NCBI GenBank assembly: GCA_029948255.1
Contig: JALIZF010001512.1
Span: forward strand, 124,001-188,000
Reading direction: 5' to 3'
Length of the DNA: 64,000 nucleotides
DNA from: Telmatactis stephensoni
Taxonomy: Eukaryota; Cnidaria; Anthozoa; Actiniaria; Isophelliidae
Shown here: in pieces, positions 56,601 to 64,000 of the stretch
Position numbering within the stretch: the stretch's first letter is position 1
Layout of the letters: the number at the start of each line of letters is the position of its first letter
Notes under the pieces: model-generated
Told to the model about the DNA's origin: nothing
The model's input: the letters and a program-made list of their open reading frames with translations, nothing else
Databases searched by the model: none
Position numbers and translations under genes: made by a program

Positions 56601-59600
56601 CCTGTCATTTAAAGATAATTGTTTGGCAATTCAAAAACCAAGAAAACTAGACGCACAATGGTGCATTTACTCGTGCCCAGGTAGGATTGAGCCTGGCGTG
56701 GTATGCACTCCATCATACAACATAACCGAACTTCATCCAATCACATCATTAGTTGCAGACACGAGGAAGAGGACGTCTGTGAAATTTTTTAGATGCGCTT
56801 TAGTTTCTGAAAGTCTTATAATTTCTCCATTGTTTGAAGACTGCAGAAAATGAGTTTGGGATGCCTGTGGTCTTACATTTAGTAACAGCCGTTACTGCTG
56901 TTTGTAGCAATCAGGAGCTTTTGCTTTGATTTGGACAACTTGTGTTCATTTACAACATAAACAGGATGCCAGTTGAATTCATTTGTGTTACAGAATAGAA
57001 ATGTTTTAAGATCTCCCTGGAATTCCTTTATATAATCTCTATTGAAAACCATTTGATTAGCACAACAAACATTTATCAAAAAGGCACTTATAATAGCACG
57101 TGTCTATAGCTTAGAATACCAAAATGAAATAAAAGGCATCAATATTGTGTTCTGCAGTACTAAAGTACAACTAAACACTTGATGTGGACTTCCTGTGGTT
57201 AATATCAAAATATTTCAAAACATGAACGCTCTTGACTGCAAAAGTACTACAAGCTTAAATCCAGAACAGATAAGGTTTCAAATCTTTCGTATTTTTCTCT
57301 TTGAAGTACCAAATACATTATTAATATCTTGACCTCATTCGTTTCAAATTAAAGAGTATAACGTTTTGAGTAATGGGCTCCTGTTTGAGTTCGGTACTGA
57401 AGCGAAATCAAATATTTGGCTGCTTCGCCGGCAAGCTAACATTTGAACTCGTGGAAGTATTGGCCTCGATTCCTAAGTTTCAAATGAAGAGGCTTAAATT
57501 TTACCTTGATTGAGACTCACGTGAAGCTGCTGCAAAGCAATTACTGTATTTATAGTGGAGTTCAGGTTATTAAATGCCCGTGACTCGTGAAAAATCCTAC
57601 ACTGTTTTGCTTATGCTTGCTCACATGCACCCCAGGAAATCATTAAAAAACAGCTGCTTAAAATGTTCCAAAACCAGAAAAAAGCATATAAACACATGAC
57701 AAGATAATATTTACTACATAGTAGGCGAAAAAAAAAATTTTTTTTTTCCATGAGGATTCGAACCCAGACCCGTCTATTTGCTTTATATTGCGTTGTATGC
57801 TTGTGTGACGCGCTGCTTTAAATGATTGCTTGGGGTGCCTGTGGCTTGCCTCGTTTTCGTGGCAGATTCTCGACGTCGACGATAGATAGATATATAGAAA
57901 AGGTAAACCTAGACTCATGCCGGCCTACGGCCTGGGCACGAGTAAAAAGAGGGGGTCACCGTATTGGTTTCTGAGCTATACGATGTCGTAAAAGGTGGTA
58001 TTTTCAATGATTTTCCGAGATTTTTTGCAAAATGTACGTAATCCATATCGTCTGAAGAATGCGAACAAAATTTGTCCGAGAAATGCCTTGACCGTCTCAA
58101 AAGAGAGATGTGAGGTTTATCTAGCAGTTGTAATTGTATGTATTGTTTGATGAGTTGCAAACATGATTAAAAGGGCATTCTAGAATCAAATTCCTACCCA
58201 ATTACGAGCTCCGAAATCGTGTACGGACTGTAACAATGTGGAAAATTTACGACAATCCAATCAATGAAGTAAGTTGTATTTTTATTTTTTAAATCAAAAA
58301 AATGATAAGTACTCTCTTGAATTAAAAGAAAAAAACAGGGGGTCACCGTATTATTTCAAGAGTTAGAAAAGCACAAAAGAGAAAACACACCGAAAACGAA
58401 CACCAAATATCACCCATTTTAGCAATTTTTCGCCGGCTTTTTCGATGGATAAGATTAACTAAATTTAAGTTTCAGGTTAAATACCTACATTACATAGTGT
58501 ACAATATTTTTTGATTTAAGTTTTTCCGATATTTGGATGACAAAATATAATTTTTCTCTACTAAAGTTTGAGTTTCTACATTTTCAATCACTCTCTTACT
58601 AGTGCCCAGACTCCCCACGGTAATACCAATGCTCTCTAATAAAAGTTCGCGCGGGAGATGCGCAGTAGCAAGGGTCCGGAACTACCTTAAAAAATGTTTG
58701 TGAAAATGTTTTTTTTTCCTAAAGCAGTGTTTTTTTGGTTACATCATTTTTGTTTGTATAATAAAACTCACTTTTGCTACCAAACTCGTCTTCTTCTGGA
58801 CCATTTGCATGTCAGGTTAAGACTGCAAACAAACTACAATTTCACTTCAGTTGTGAATGGTCTGGAACCTTCGATTACCATGGACCGTGGTCAGAGATAG
58901 GAAAATCTGGATTGGACGCTAGCCAATCAGAGCGAGAGATTTCATGTCGGACTGGGCTGGAAAAAAATAAATTTTTAATTAGAAATTTAATTTTGATGGA
59001 ACACTAGACTATTAGGCTATTATAAACCCTATAAGAATATTCTGTGATCAGACTTATTTATTTATTTGTTTCTTTGTTTCTTATTTGTTATTATCTATAT
59101 AAATAGCATCTTGATTTTCCCATGTTGAACCTGATATTGATATTTATATAATAATTTACAGCTCGTTTGCGGTCACCACAAGATGGCCTCTTTACTGGAC
59201 AAATAGAAGCAGTTGACACTCTAAACTGTTCTTATCGTGTAACATTTGACAGACCAGGTATATAAAAGTCATTTATCACCAAAATTGTAGAATTTGTGGG
59301 TAACATGGATTATATTTTACTGACAGGTCTGGGTACATATTCTATTTCTGACACCGAAGTTCTGGTAAGATTTGTCTTCAGTTGTTTTAGTCCTTGATTT
59401 GCTATGACTGCAATTATTATTTTTTATAATAAAACATTGTGAGAAAATAGGACTTTTAAAAATATTTCAAAAAGTTCAAACATTTTTAGAAACACGGAGT
59501 TTTGACACACTATGTAGCATCATTATCAAGTGGAATGAAAATGAGTAATGAGTCAGATTCAACCAAGTTTGTTCAACACAGTATGAAATGCCCAAAGACC

Positions 59601-61064
59601 CATTGTCTCCAAGACATTATCACCCTCTACTGGAAAAAGATAAATGTATGACAAAGTTCAAAATATTCCCTAAATCTACAGTGCAACTTCTTTGCACCAA
59701 AGATTCAAGACTGGCCCACCTGTACAGTTTGCCAAATTAAGAATATTGACCATACAAAGAGGGCACGCTTGCCTCCCTCTTTGTCTGATCAATATTTTCC
59801 TTATTATACTATTAATAGGTTCATCCTCTTGATTAGCTTTGCTATTAGGTTGACCCTAGCTCAATATTATAGAAATACCTATACTTTTTTTGTTATAAGA
59901 TGACTAATTATTTATTGTAAATTATATTTATTGTATTATATTATTATATTTTAATTTTTGTATCAAAAAAATTTATATTGAGTGAATAAATGTGAACTGT
60001 GAACTGTGAAAAGACTCACAAAGATGAATTATCAATGAGACCCATACTGTCTGCTACTGGAACCTACATTTCTCATTTGCAAAGTGGCTAGAAGAAAAAC
60101 TACTGACAACCATTTTTTATCTTCGAATGTCTACACTATCTATGATGTTTTCTGTTTCTCTGAGGAACTCAGAAATATTCATATTCAAAGTGATCAGGTT
60201 CTAGTGTCTTATGATGTAATTTTGTTATTTACTTGTAAATGTTCCTTTCCATAACACCATCCATTAGATTACAAGAAAGGAAATCTGAGCTTGAAACATC
60301 TGTGTACTGGAAGAAAACAAATACTGGTCTTTTCCTCAATTACCATAGTCATGTCAGGTGAACGCTGTTTATCATCTTCTCATCTACTGTCTTCAATGAT
60401 GAATGCAAGAAGCTTAGGTCCATTTTCCTCAAACTCTGTTATCCCAATAGTTTGATCAACTCAGCCCTCAATGAAGTTACAGCAACTTGTCAAAATGACA
60501 ACACAGAACAGAATGAAAAGTAAAGAGCAGAAAACTGTCAACATCCCTTTACCTTTTCAAGGATCAAAAATCTGCAAATGCGGTGAAAACACAGAATGAT
60601 GTTTTGTCTCAGCTTGTTGGCACCAATATTAATTTTAAACCCACGAATTTTTCTTCTATGTTTATAGGGTACCGTTTATAGAACTCATTACTCATTTTCA
60701 TTCCATTTGATAATGACACTAATGTAGCGCTGAAACATGGTTTTTACATTATTTGAACTTCTTAAAATATTTTTAAAAGTTATAATATTTTGTCACAGTG
60801 TTTTATTATCAAAATCTCTTCTTATATTCAATTGTTTTGTTGCCTTATAAATTAGTGCTTGCTTAGACATTTGGTAGGCCTTGTTGTTTGTCATAATTAT
60901 AAAAAATACTAATAATTTTATTGAATACTCATCATTTTACATATATAAAGTGCTATATAATTTATTCAGAGTGAAGAAGTCCAGGAAACAATGCCATTAT
61001 CATCATTTCTCCTCAAAGAAAGACCAAGAACAGCACTTTTCCCACCAACCTACACCCCTCCAAG
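35622..61064 (+). CDS. LIN9: LIN9 (MuvB/DREAM complex subunit) gene, first fifteen coding exons
   Basis: Fifteen exons with matching phases give 291 residues. LIN9 is a core MuvB subunit that pairs with p130/E2F4 (DREAM) to repress, and with B-MYB/FOXM1 to activate, cell-cycle genes in the nucleus. The start [15 protein letters not shown] resembles the vertebrate SSAKALVSLKE. Residues about 97-190 are the DIRP domain: [59 protein letters not shown] and [11 protein letters not shown] are near-identical to human. Residues about 205-258 match the Tudor-like region ([38 protein letters not shown]). The exon-11 donor is GC. The C-terminal coiled-coil half (about 250 residues in human) is missing, so the gene continues past 61064, probably beyond the window. 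Confidence 0.95.
37141..37173 (+). CDS. LIN9: LIN9 exon 2
   Basis: TTTGTAG|AG to AAGG|GTAAGT; encodes [11 protein letters not shown], matching the vertebrate N-terminal motif. Phase 1 out. Confidence 0.85.
37353..38372 (-). mobile_element. ACTCGTGCCCA-terminus element, copy 2
   Basis: TTACTCGTGCCCAGGCC at one end; GGGCACGTGAACGCACGTGT, then GCGTCTAGTT, at the other. Uninterrupted relative of 45675-48801. Frames 37651-37923 and 38060-38410 lie inside it. Confidence 0.75.
38666..39609. mobile_element. piggyBac-type non-autonomous element B (TTAA ends)
   Basis: TTAA|GGTGACTGGCTACCATA at the left and TAGTAGCCAGTCACC|TTAA at the right. Contains a tandem duplication of about 100 bp (38868-39069) with TTTTCAAGATGGCGGCACTT. 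Confidence 0.8.
39610..42060 (+). other. Rest of LIN9 intron 2
   Basis: No repeat family recognised except a mariner-type half-copy ending near 41745. An unidentified minus-strand exon-like ORF lies at 40050-40320. Confidence 0.4.
40050..40320 (-). other. Unidentified exon-like open frame
   Basis: About 90 codons on the minus strand read [20 protein letters not shown] ... [20 protein letters not shown] and so on, with protein-like composition. A possible acceptor (TTTTCACATCAG) lies at its start and a possible donor (GTTAGT at 40055-40050) at its end. I do not recognise the family. It may be a nested gene exon in LIN9 intron 2 or a transposon remnant. Confidence 0.3.
42061..42113 (+). CDS. 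LIN9: LIN9 exon 3
   Basis: CCTTTAG|GT to CTG|GTAAGA; encodes [18 protein letters not shown], serine/proline-rich and basic. Confidence 0.8.
42290..42370 (+). CDS. LIN9: LIN9 exon 4
   Basis: ATATCAG|ACA to GAG|GTAGGA; encodes [16 protein letters not shown] then [11 protein letters not shown]: a basic patch followed by an acidic run. Confidence 0.8.
42555..42765 (+). pseudogene. LINE reverse transcriptase fragment
   Basis: Plus-strand remnants [18 protein letters not shown] and, after a shift, [16 protein letters not shown] match the RT core of L2/CR1-like LINEs. Confidence 0.75.
43222..44133. mobile_element. Long-TIR foldback element, about 910 bp
   Basis: About 200-bp inverted arms: 43222-43425 and 43930-44133 share AATATAATATGTGCGAGAC, CACAAACTCTTCGGAATA-type and CTAGCTGGTGGAGTGCCAAT sequence in opposite orientation. 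No transposase. Confidence 0.8.
44526..44663. mobile_element. MITE with TATCCAGCGGATAA repeats
   Basis: Imperfect ends CCGGTTGTACGAAGGGTG and ACCTTCGTACAACTGGGCC enclose several palindromic TTATCCNNNGGATAA units. Sits 180 bp before LIN9 exon 5. Confidence 0.75.
44841..44866 (+). CDS. LIN9: LIN9 exon 5 (26-bp microexon)
   Basis: TTGGTAG|GAA to CAAG|GTAAGT. In the phase set by exon 4 it reads ELCTSSKS plus two bases. Confidence 0.7.
45841..47186 (+). pseudogene. 5'-truncated L2/CR1-like LINE
   Basis: The frame at 45842-46663 encodes RT motifs [33 protein letters not shown] and YADN (in place of YADD). A small duplication near 46658-46685 breaks the frame, which resumes with [25 protein letters not shown] and [15 protein letters not shown] to 47107. 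The 3' end is an ATT-rich tail. Flanked by AAGAT at 45836-45840 and 47187-47191. Confidence 0.9.
47286..47963. mobile_element. hAT-like non-autonomous element, 678 bp
   Basis: Inverted repeats of about 115 bp beginning CAAGAGAGCATAAATAAGAG and including AGTAACTGGATGCAGTTTAA. TAGACAC flanks both sides (47279-47285 and 47964-47970), and copy 2 (near 37677) carries the target once. A 7-8 bp duplication suggests hAT. Confidence 0.8.
48990..49690. mobile_element. TIR element with T-rich degenerate minisatellite interior
   Basis: ACCCTGCAAGCAGAGTCTCC at the left and GGAGACTCTGCTCACAGGGT at the right. The interior (49150-49560) is a degenerate repeat of CATTTATTTTTTCATTTT-like units, which gives long hydrophobic frames that are not genes. 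Confidence 0.75.
49755..49776 (+). CDS. LIN9: LIN9 exon 6 (22-bp microexon)
   Basis: GATGCAG|ATT to CTCTG|GTAAGT; completes an Arg codon and encodes FAKSPTL. Confidence 0.7.
50221..50265 (+). CDS. LIN9: LIN9 exon 7
   Basis: CATAATAG|TGT to [25 protein letters not shown], in phase 0 at both ends. Confidence 0.75.
50925..51013 (+). CDS. LIN9: LIN9 exon 8 (start of DIRP domain)
   Basis: TTTCACAG|TTG to GATAG|GTACTT; encodes [19 protein letters not shown] then [10 protein letters not shown], highly conserved in LIN9 proteins. Confidence 0.95.
51360..51423 (+). CDS. LIN9: LIN9 exon 9 (DIRP domain)
   Basis: TAATAG|A to [29 protein letters not shown], almost identical to human LIN9. Confidence 0.95.
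51571..51692. mobile_element. Hairpin MITE in LIN9 intron 9
   Basis: Outer arms ATGCTTATTGACTGAGT and ACTCAGTCAACAAGCAT; inner AAATATTTGGCTC and GAGCCAAATATTT. Confidence 0.75.
52200..52261 (+). CDS. LIN9: LIN9 exon 10 (DIRP domain)
   Basis: TCTTCAG|GTT to [31 protein letters not shown]. Human has TRKLTRVEW at the exon start. Confidence 0.95.
52530..52680. mobile_element. Hairpin MITE before LIN9 exon 11
   Basis: TTAGCCTCCTCCGCAGGCAAC and GTTGCCTGTGGAGGAGGCTAA are inverted ends; the next exon starts 146 bp later. Confidence 0.7.
52826..52907 (+). CDS. LIN9: LIN9 exon 11 (end of DIRP), GC donor
   Basis: GTCTGTAG|G; encodes [19 protein letters not shown] then IRLLQQKK. The donor is AAG|GCAAGT; alignment with human (LLQQRKVADVSQF against LLQQKK|VSELSKF) fixes the exon end and shows a GC-AG intron. 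Confidence 0.9.
54148..54425. mobile_element. MITE with AGACCTTTCTCCA ends
   Basis: AGACCTTTCTCCAAAATG at the left; the right end (CATTGTGGAGAAAGATCT) is its approximate complement. Internal AAGACGTAATGATCCCT and AGGGATCATAACGTCTTA also pair. Confidence 0.65.
55175..55250 (+). CDS. LIN9: LIN9 exon 12
   Basis: TTTTTAG|GTA to [31 protein letters not shown] then GTKVT, start of the Tudor-like region. Confidence 0.95.
55446..55559. mobile_element. Hairpin MITE in LIN9 intron 12
   Basis: TGGATATACACTTATTT and AAATAAGTGTATATCCC; a half-related sequence lies at about 51717-51780. Confidence 0.65.
56085..56240. mobile_element. Palindromic MITE in LIN9 intron 12
   Basis: Inverted arms include ATAGGGAAAAACTGTGC and GCACAGTTTTTCCCTAT, with outer TATGTTATTTACC and the complement of GGCAAATAACATAT. 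Confidence 0.75.
56551..58690. mobile_element. piggyBac-type element C, interrupted by ACTCGTGCCCA element
   Basis: TTAA|GGTAGTTCCGGA and TCCGGAACTACC|TTAA. After removing the nested copy (56645-57945) about 840 bp remain, close to element A (854 bp), whose sequence it matches in reverse orientation. Confidence 0.8.
56645..57945 (+). mobile_element. ACTCGTGCCCA-terminus element, copy 4, with tRNA-like segment
   Basis: AACTAGACGCACAATGGTGC at the left; GGCCTGGGCACGAGTAAA at the right. At 57745-57760 the minus strand reads GGGTTCGAATCCTC, a tRNA B-box-like motif next to an A run, absent from copy 1 at the matching place. Confidence 0.75.
59162..59257 (+). CDS. LIN9: LIN9 exon 13 (Tudor-like region)
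   Basis: TTTACAG|CT to [30 protein letters not shown] then [11 protein letters not shown]. Confidence 0.95.
59327..59364 (+). CDS. LIN9: LIN9 exon 14
   Basis: CTGACAG|GT to [22 protein letters not shown] (human GLGTHTIPDYEVL). Confidence 0.9.
59490..60745 (+). pseudogene. Second Penelope-like relic with inverted ends
   Basis: [12 protein letters not shown] (about 60200) is the Penelope-type RT motif, and VNIPLPFKDQKS (about 60538) the downstream motif, with frameshifts. The ends (ATCATTATCAAGTGGAATGA near 59520 and TCATTCCATTTGATAATGAC near 60698) are inverted repeats. A LINE tail (59745-60011) is inserted. Confidence 0.75.
59745..60011 (+). mobile_element. 5'-truncated LINE 3' end (relative of 17193-17980)
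   Basis: Reverse-complement match to the 3' UTR of the LINE at 17193-18645, from ATTGACCATACAAAGAGGGC to a GTGAACTGTGAACTGTGAA tail. Lacks both elements inserted in the other copy. Confidence 0.8.
60970..61064 (+). CDS. LIN9: LIN9 exon 15 (last exon found)
   Basis: TATTCAG|AGT to [30 protein letters not shown] then [11 protein letters not shown]; human has ETMPIAAF and later YTPP. Leaves two bases. A possible next acceptor (TTTCTAG at 63987-63993) is at the window end; unproven. Confidence 0.9.
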
Positions 61065-61384
61065 GTATGAATGTTTCTTACTGAAAAAATAACTTTGAAA
61101 TGTTTATCTCTTTGGTGTATAAACACATTTAGTTTCAGACATTAATATATAATTTTTATGAGAATTGAGAATATGAGAATTGATGGCCAGCATGCTTCCA
61201 TTTTCATTCATTAAACTCAATTTAGCTTTGTAATGACTGATTGAAACCATTTTTTGCTCTGGGCAGTTATTGATTTATATCATTTTATTTTGACAAAAAA
61301 AGATTAATTTAACTTAATAGACTATTTCATGGTTGTCGTGGCTCAACCTCGGCCTCGAAAGCATGCAATATATTCTTTAGAATT

Positions 61385-61775
61385 AATAATAAGAATAATA
61401 AGAAAAATAGTTTGTTCTTATATAGCGCATTTTACTGTGTCTCAATGCGCTTGTGATTGTGAATAATAATAAAAAATGTTTAAGATGAATAATGTACTTT
61501 AAATAAATGAGTCTTGAGTAAACTTTTAAAACTTGCAAGTGTCTCTGCAGACTTTACTGATTCAGGTAATGAGTTCCACAGTTTTGGGGCTGAAGCTGAA
61601 AACGATCTTTCTCCAAAGTTAGTGTTTTAAGTTTATTTGGTGGCTTGAGCAGGTGCTTCTTCTCAGATCTGAGGGAACGTGTTGGTTGATGACAGGACAA
61701 CAGTTCTGATATTTGACTACAGCTCGTGGAATCTAAAAGTGTTTTGATTGTTTCAATATTGATGTGTGCATTCCT
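61385..61775 (-). pseudogene. LINE C-terminal/3' UTR fragment
   Basis: The minus strand gives KTLTLEKDRFQLQPQNCGT then HYLNQ, a degraded form of the LINE ending seen at 46990-47040 ([11 protein letters not shown]), followed by an AATAAT-rich tail. Confidence 0.65.
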
Positions 61776-61777
61776 TA

Positions 61778-62052
61778 AGGCCGATTTACATGGTACGATT
61801 TTGCCTACAACTTGTCGCATGCAACCTGCCTACGACATGTCTTAAGCACCATTCACATGCTCACGACTATCACACCATTTTCCTTGGACTGTCGTAGGAT
61901 TTTGAACCATGATTCAAAATCCTATGACAAATTTTAGGCCAAATGCGACTGTCTTAGAGGAATCGTAGGGACATTCACACAGCACGACTTTCTTCTAAGA
62001 TGTGTTTTATACGTCAAGTTGCGTGCAACAATCATATTGTGTAAATCAGCCT
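61778..62052. mobile_element. Harbinger-type MITE, 275 bp, TTA target duplication
   Basis: AGGCCGATTTACATGGTACG and GTGTAAATCAGCCT ends, with CAACTTG/CAAGTTG inside, and TTA at 61775-61777 and 62053-62055. Third TWA-flanked member in the window. Confidence 0.7.
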
Positions 62053-62146
62053 TTACATTACCATGGGCTGCAGTCAATTTCTAAAGAATATATTTATTTA
62101 CATGCTGTCAAGGCTGAGGTTGAGCCACGACAACCGTGAAATGGTC

Positions 62147-62837
62147 TATTTGTGTTGGCAAAGACTACTATGAAATCAGTTAGTTTTTGAAATATCAATT
62201 GGTTTTGATTTTGATGTCAACTTTTGAACTACACACCAAAACAAAGAAGATTAAGGACCTTAATTCCCAGCCATTGTTTTTGTGTATCTCATCTGCGCAG
62301 CATCTCTCTTGCATATGGCATGATCAGCTTGATGATTGGTTTTACCCAGTTCATAGCTTCAAAAAACCTGAAAAAGGTTTAGTTTTTGCAACACAATACA
62401 ATACAATAACAATATAGTACTGACAATAAATTAAGTTTATTAAGTTTATTATAAATTATTTTGCATTTTCAAACAGATTGTTAGTCATAATAATAAAATA
62501 TATTTTCCTTTTTTTACACTTATTAAAGATATTTGTATTTTCTGTTGCAAAAAGGTTTTCTCTTAATGGCTAGATATACCATGCTGGGAATAGGAATGAG
62601 TTTTCGTGATCTTTTTCCCCCTTGGGATAATAGGGACACCCTTTTTCATTATTTTTATTTGCACTATCAGTCAATAGAAAATTAAAATAATCCCAAGTTA
62701 TCTAGTTAGCAAAGAATAATATTATTCATCTCAAAAATCCAAAAAAGAATACTGCAAAGGAGTGCAGCTTAAAGCGAACTACACAGCCAGCCCTCGAGCA
62801 CTACACAGAAGTACAGATATACCCACGGCAGTATACA
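62147..62837 (+). other. LIN9 intron 15, unassigned stretch
   Basis: No exon or repeat recognised. The 76-codon frame at 62187 has no domain. Confidence 0.4.
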
Positions 62838-63817
62838 ACTACTGAGTATAAGGAAACTAAGACATTGAACATACATGTACTACACAACCCGTGATAGACC
62901 TGTACAGGACTACTGGGGATATAGGGGGACTAAGACATTGAACATACATGTACTACACAACCCATGATAGACCTGTACAGGACTACTGGGGATAAGGGGA
63001 CTAAGACATTGAAGATACATGTACTACACAACCCATGATAGACCTGTACAGCACTACTGGGGATATAGGGGGACTAAGACATTGAACATACATGTACTAT
63101 ACAACCTGTGATAGACCTGTACAGGACTACTGGGGATATAGGGGGACTAAGACATTGAACATACATGTACTATACAAGCCGTGATAGACCTGTACAGGAC
63201 TACTGGGGATATAGGGGGACTAAGACATTGAACATACATGTACTACACAACCCGTGATAGACCTGTACAGGACTACTGAGTATAAGGAAACTAAGACATT
63301 GAACATACATGTACTACACAACCCATGATAGACCTGTACAGGACCATGATAGACCTGTACAGCACTACTGGGGATATAGGGGGACTAAGACATTGAACAT
63401 ACATGTACTACACAACCCGTGATAGACCTGTACAGGACTACTGAGTATAAGGAAACTAAGACATTGAACATACATGTACTACACAACCCATGATAGACCT
63501 GTACAGGACCATGATAGACCTGTACAGCACTACTGGGGATATAGGGGGACTAAGACATTGAACATACATGTACTACACAACCCGTGATAGACCTGTACAG
63601 GACTACTGGGGATATAGGGGGACTAAGACATTGAACATACATGTACTACACAACCCGTGATAGACCTGTACAGGACTACTGAGTATAAGGAAACTAAGAC
63701 ATTGAACATACATGTACTACACAACCCATGATAGACCTGTACAGGACCATGATAGACCTGTACAGCACTACTGGGGATATAGGGGGACTAAGACATTGAA
63801 CATGCATGTACTATACA
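62838..63817. repeat. 73-bp tandem repeat with higher-order structure, 13 copies
   Basis: Core ACTAAGACATTGAACATACA, TGTACTACACAACCCGTGAT, AGACCTGTACAGGACTACTG, GGGATATAGGGGG. Some units have GAGTATAAGGAA in place of GGGATATAGGGGG, and three carry an extra GGACCATGATAGACCTGTAC block. Those two variants alternate as a larger unit. Confidence 0.9.
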
Positions 63818-64000
63818 TGGGGGTCTCAAAAGCAAAAACCCTCCAGTGGGGGTGGGGGGAGTGGGGGGGGGGGGGGGGGAATGGACATTTTCCAGATGGA
63901 ATTACACAATATGGGGAAAATGAAATCCCACTGAACAATAGTTAGTTGTTACATTTAATACTAAAGCCATTTTTTAAAAATTTTTATTTCTAGTGGTGTT

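Larger units (their letters stand above)
61320..62146. mobile_element. TIR element (TA duplication) with nested LINE tail and MITE
   Basis: GACTATTTCATGGTTGTCGT and the complement (ACGACAACCGTGAAATGGTC), flanked by TA. It encloses a LINE 3' end (about 61385-61775) and a Harbinger-type MITE (61778-62052). Confidence 0.75.

Noticed and set aside
63987..64000. Next LIN9 exon at the window end
   Set aside because: A TTTCTAG acceptor is present, but only seven exon bases are visible, too few to test.

Overview
This is intron-rich, AT-rich animal genomic DNA with short exons, canonical splice sites, long repeat-filled introns and many non-autonomous transposons. Gene content (LIN9, RHNO1, a P2X receptor, a LicD-family enzyme) indicates a metazoan. 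The Penelope-like, L2/CR1-like and Gypsy relics, the low-cysteine P2X and the lack of vertebrate-type repeats suggest a non-vertebrate, perhaps an anthozoan cnidarian (coral or anemone). That placement is inference. There are no prokaryotic features, rRNA genes or CRISPR arrays.

Four protein-coding genes can be rebuilt by matching splice sites and reading phase. (1) Minus strand, 4327 to <1: a LicD/fukutin-related-type enzyme. A signal-anchor exon is spliced in phase to a LicD-domain exon that runs off the left edge. (2) Minus strand, 10965-7043: a two-exon, 182-residue gene that I read as a divergent RHNO1 (RHINO), partner of the 9-1-1 checkpoint clamp. (3) Plus strand, 11374-33167: a complete seven-exon P2X ATP-gated channel gene of 394 residues, head-to-head with RHNO1 across 408 bp. 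Its fifth intron (10.8 kb) carries about 60 copies of a 46-bp minisatellite. (4) Plus strand, 35622 to >61064: the first fifteen coding exons (291 residues) of LIN9, the MuvB/DREAM-complex subunit, with the DIRP domain and Tudor-like region. One intron has a GC donor. The C-terminal half lies beyond the window or in exons I could not find.

Almost everything else is mobile-element debris. It includes two Penelope-like relics, at least five LINE fragments, a Gypsy gag relic, TTAA-flanked (piggyBac-type) elements, TA-flanked (mariner-type) and TAA/TTA-flanked (Harbinger-type) MITEs, and several long palindromes. Many are nested. Several insertions can be polarised because an uninterrupted relative elsewhere in the window preserves the empty target site. 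Two tandem arrays stand out (20811-23549 and 62838-63817), as do a 45-G run and a nested GTCGAC-rich palindrome in the RHNO1 intron.

Functionally, RHNO1 (replication checkpoint) and LIN9 (cell-cycle gene control) are both proliferation-linked genes flanking the P2X receptor. Apart from the shared RHNO1/P2X promoter region there is no sign that the four genes form a single pathway.
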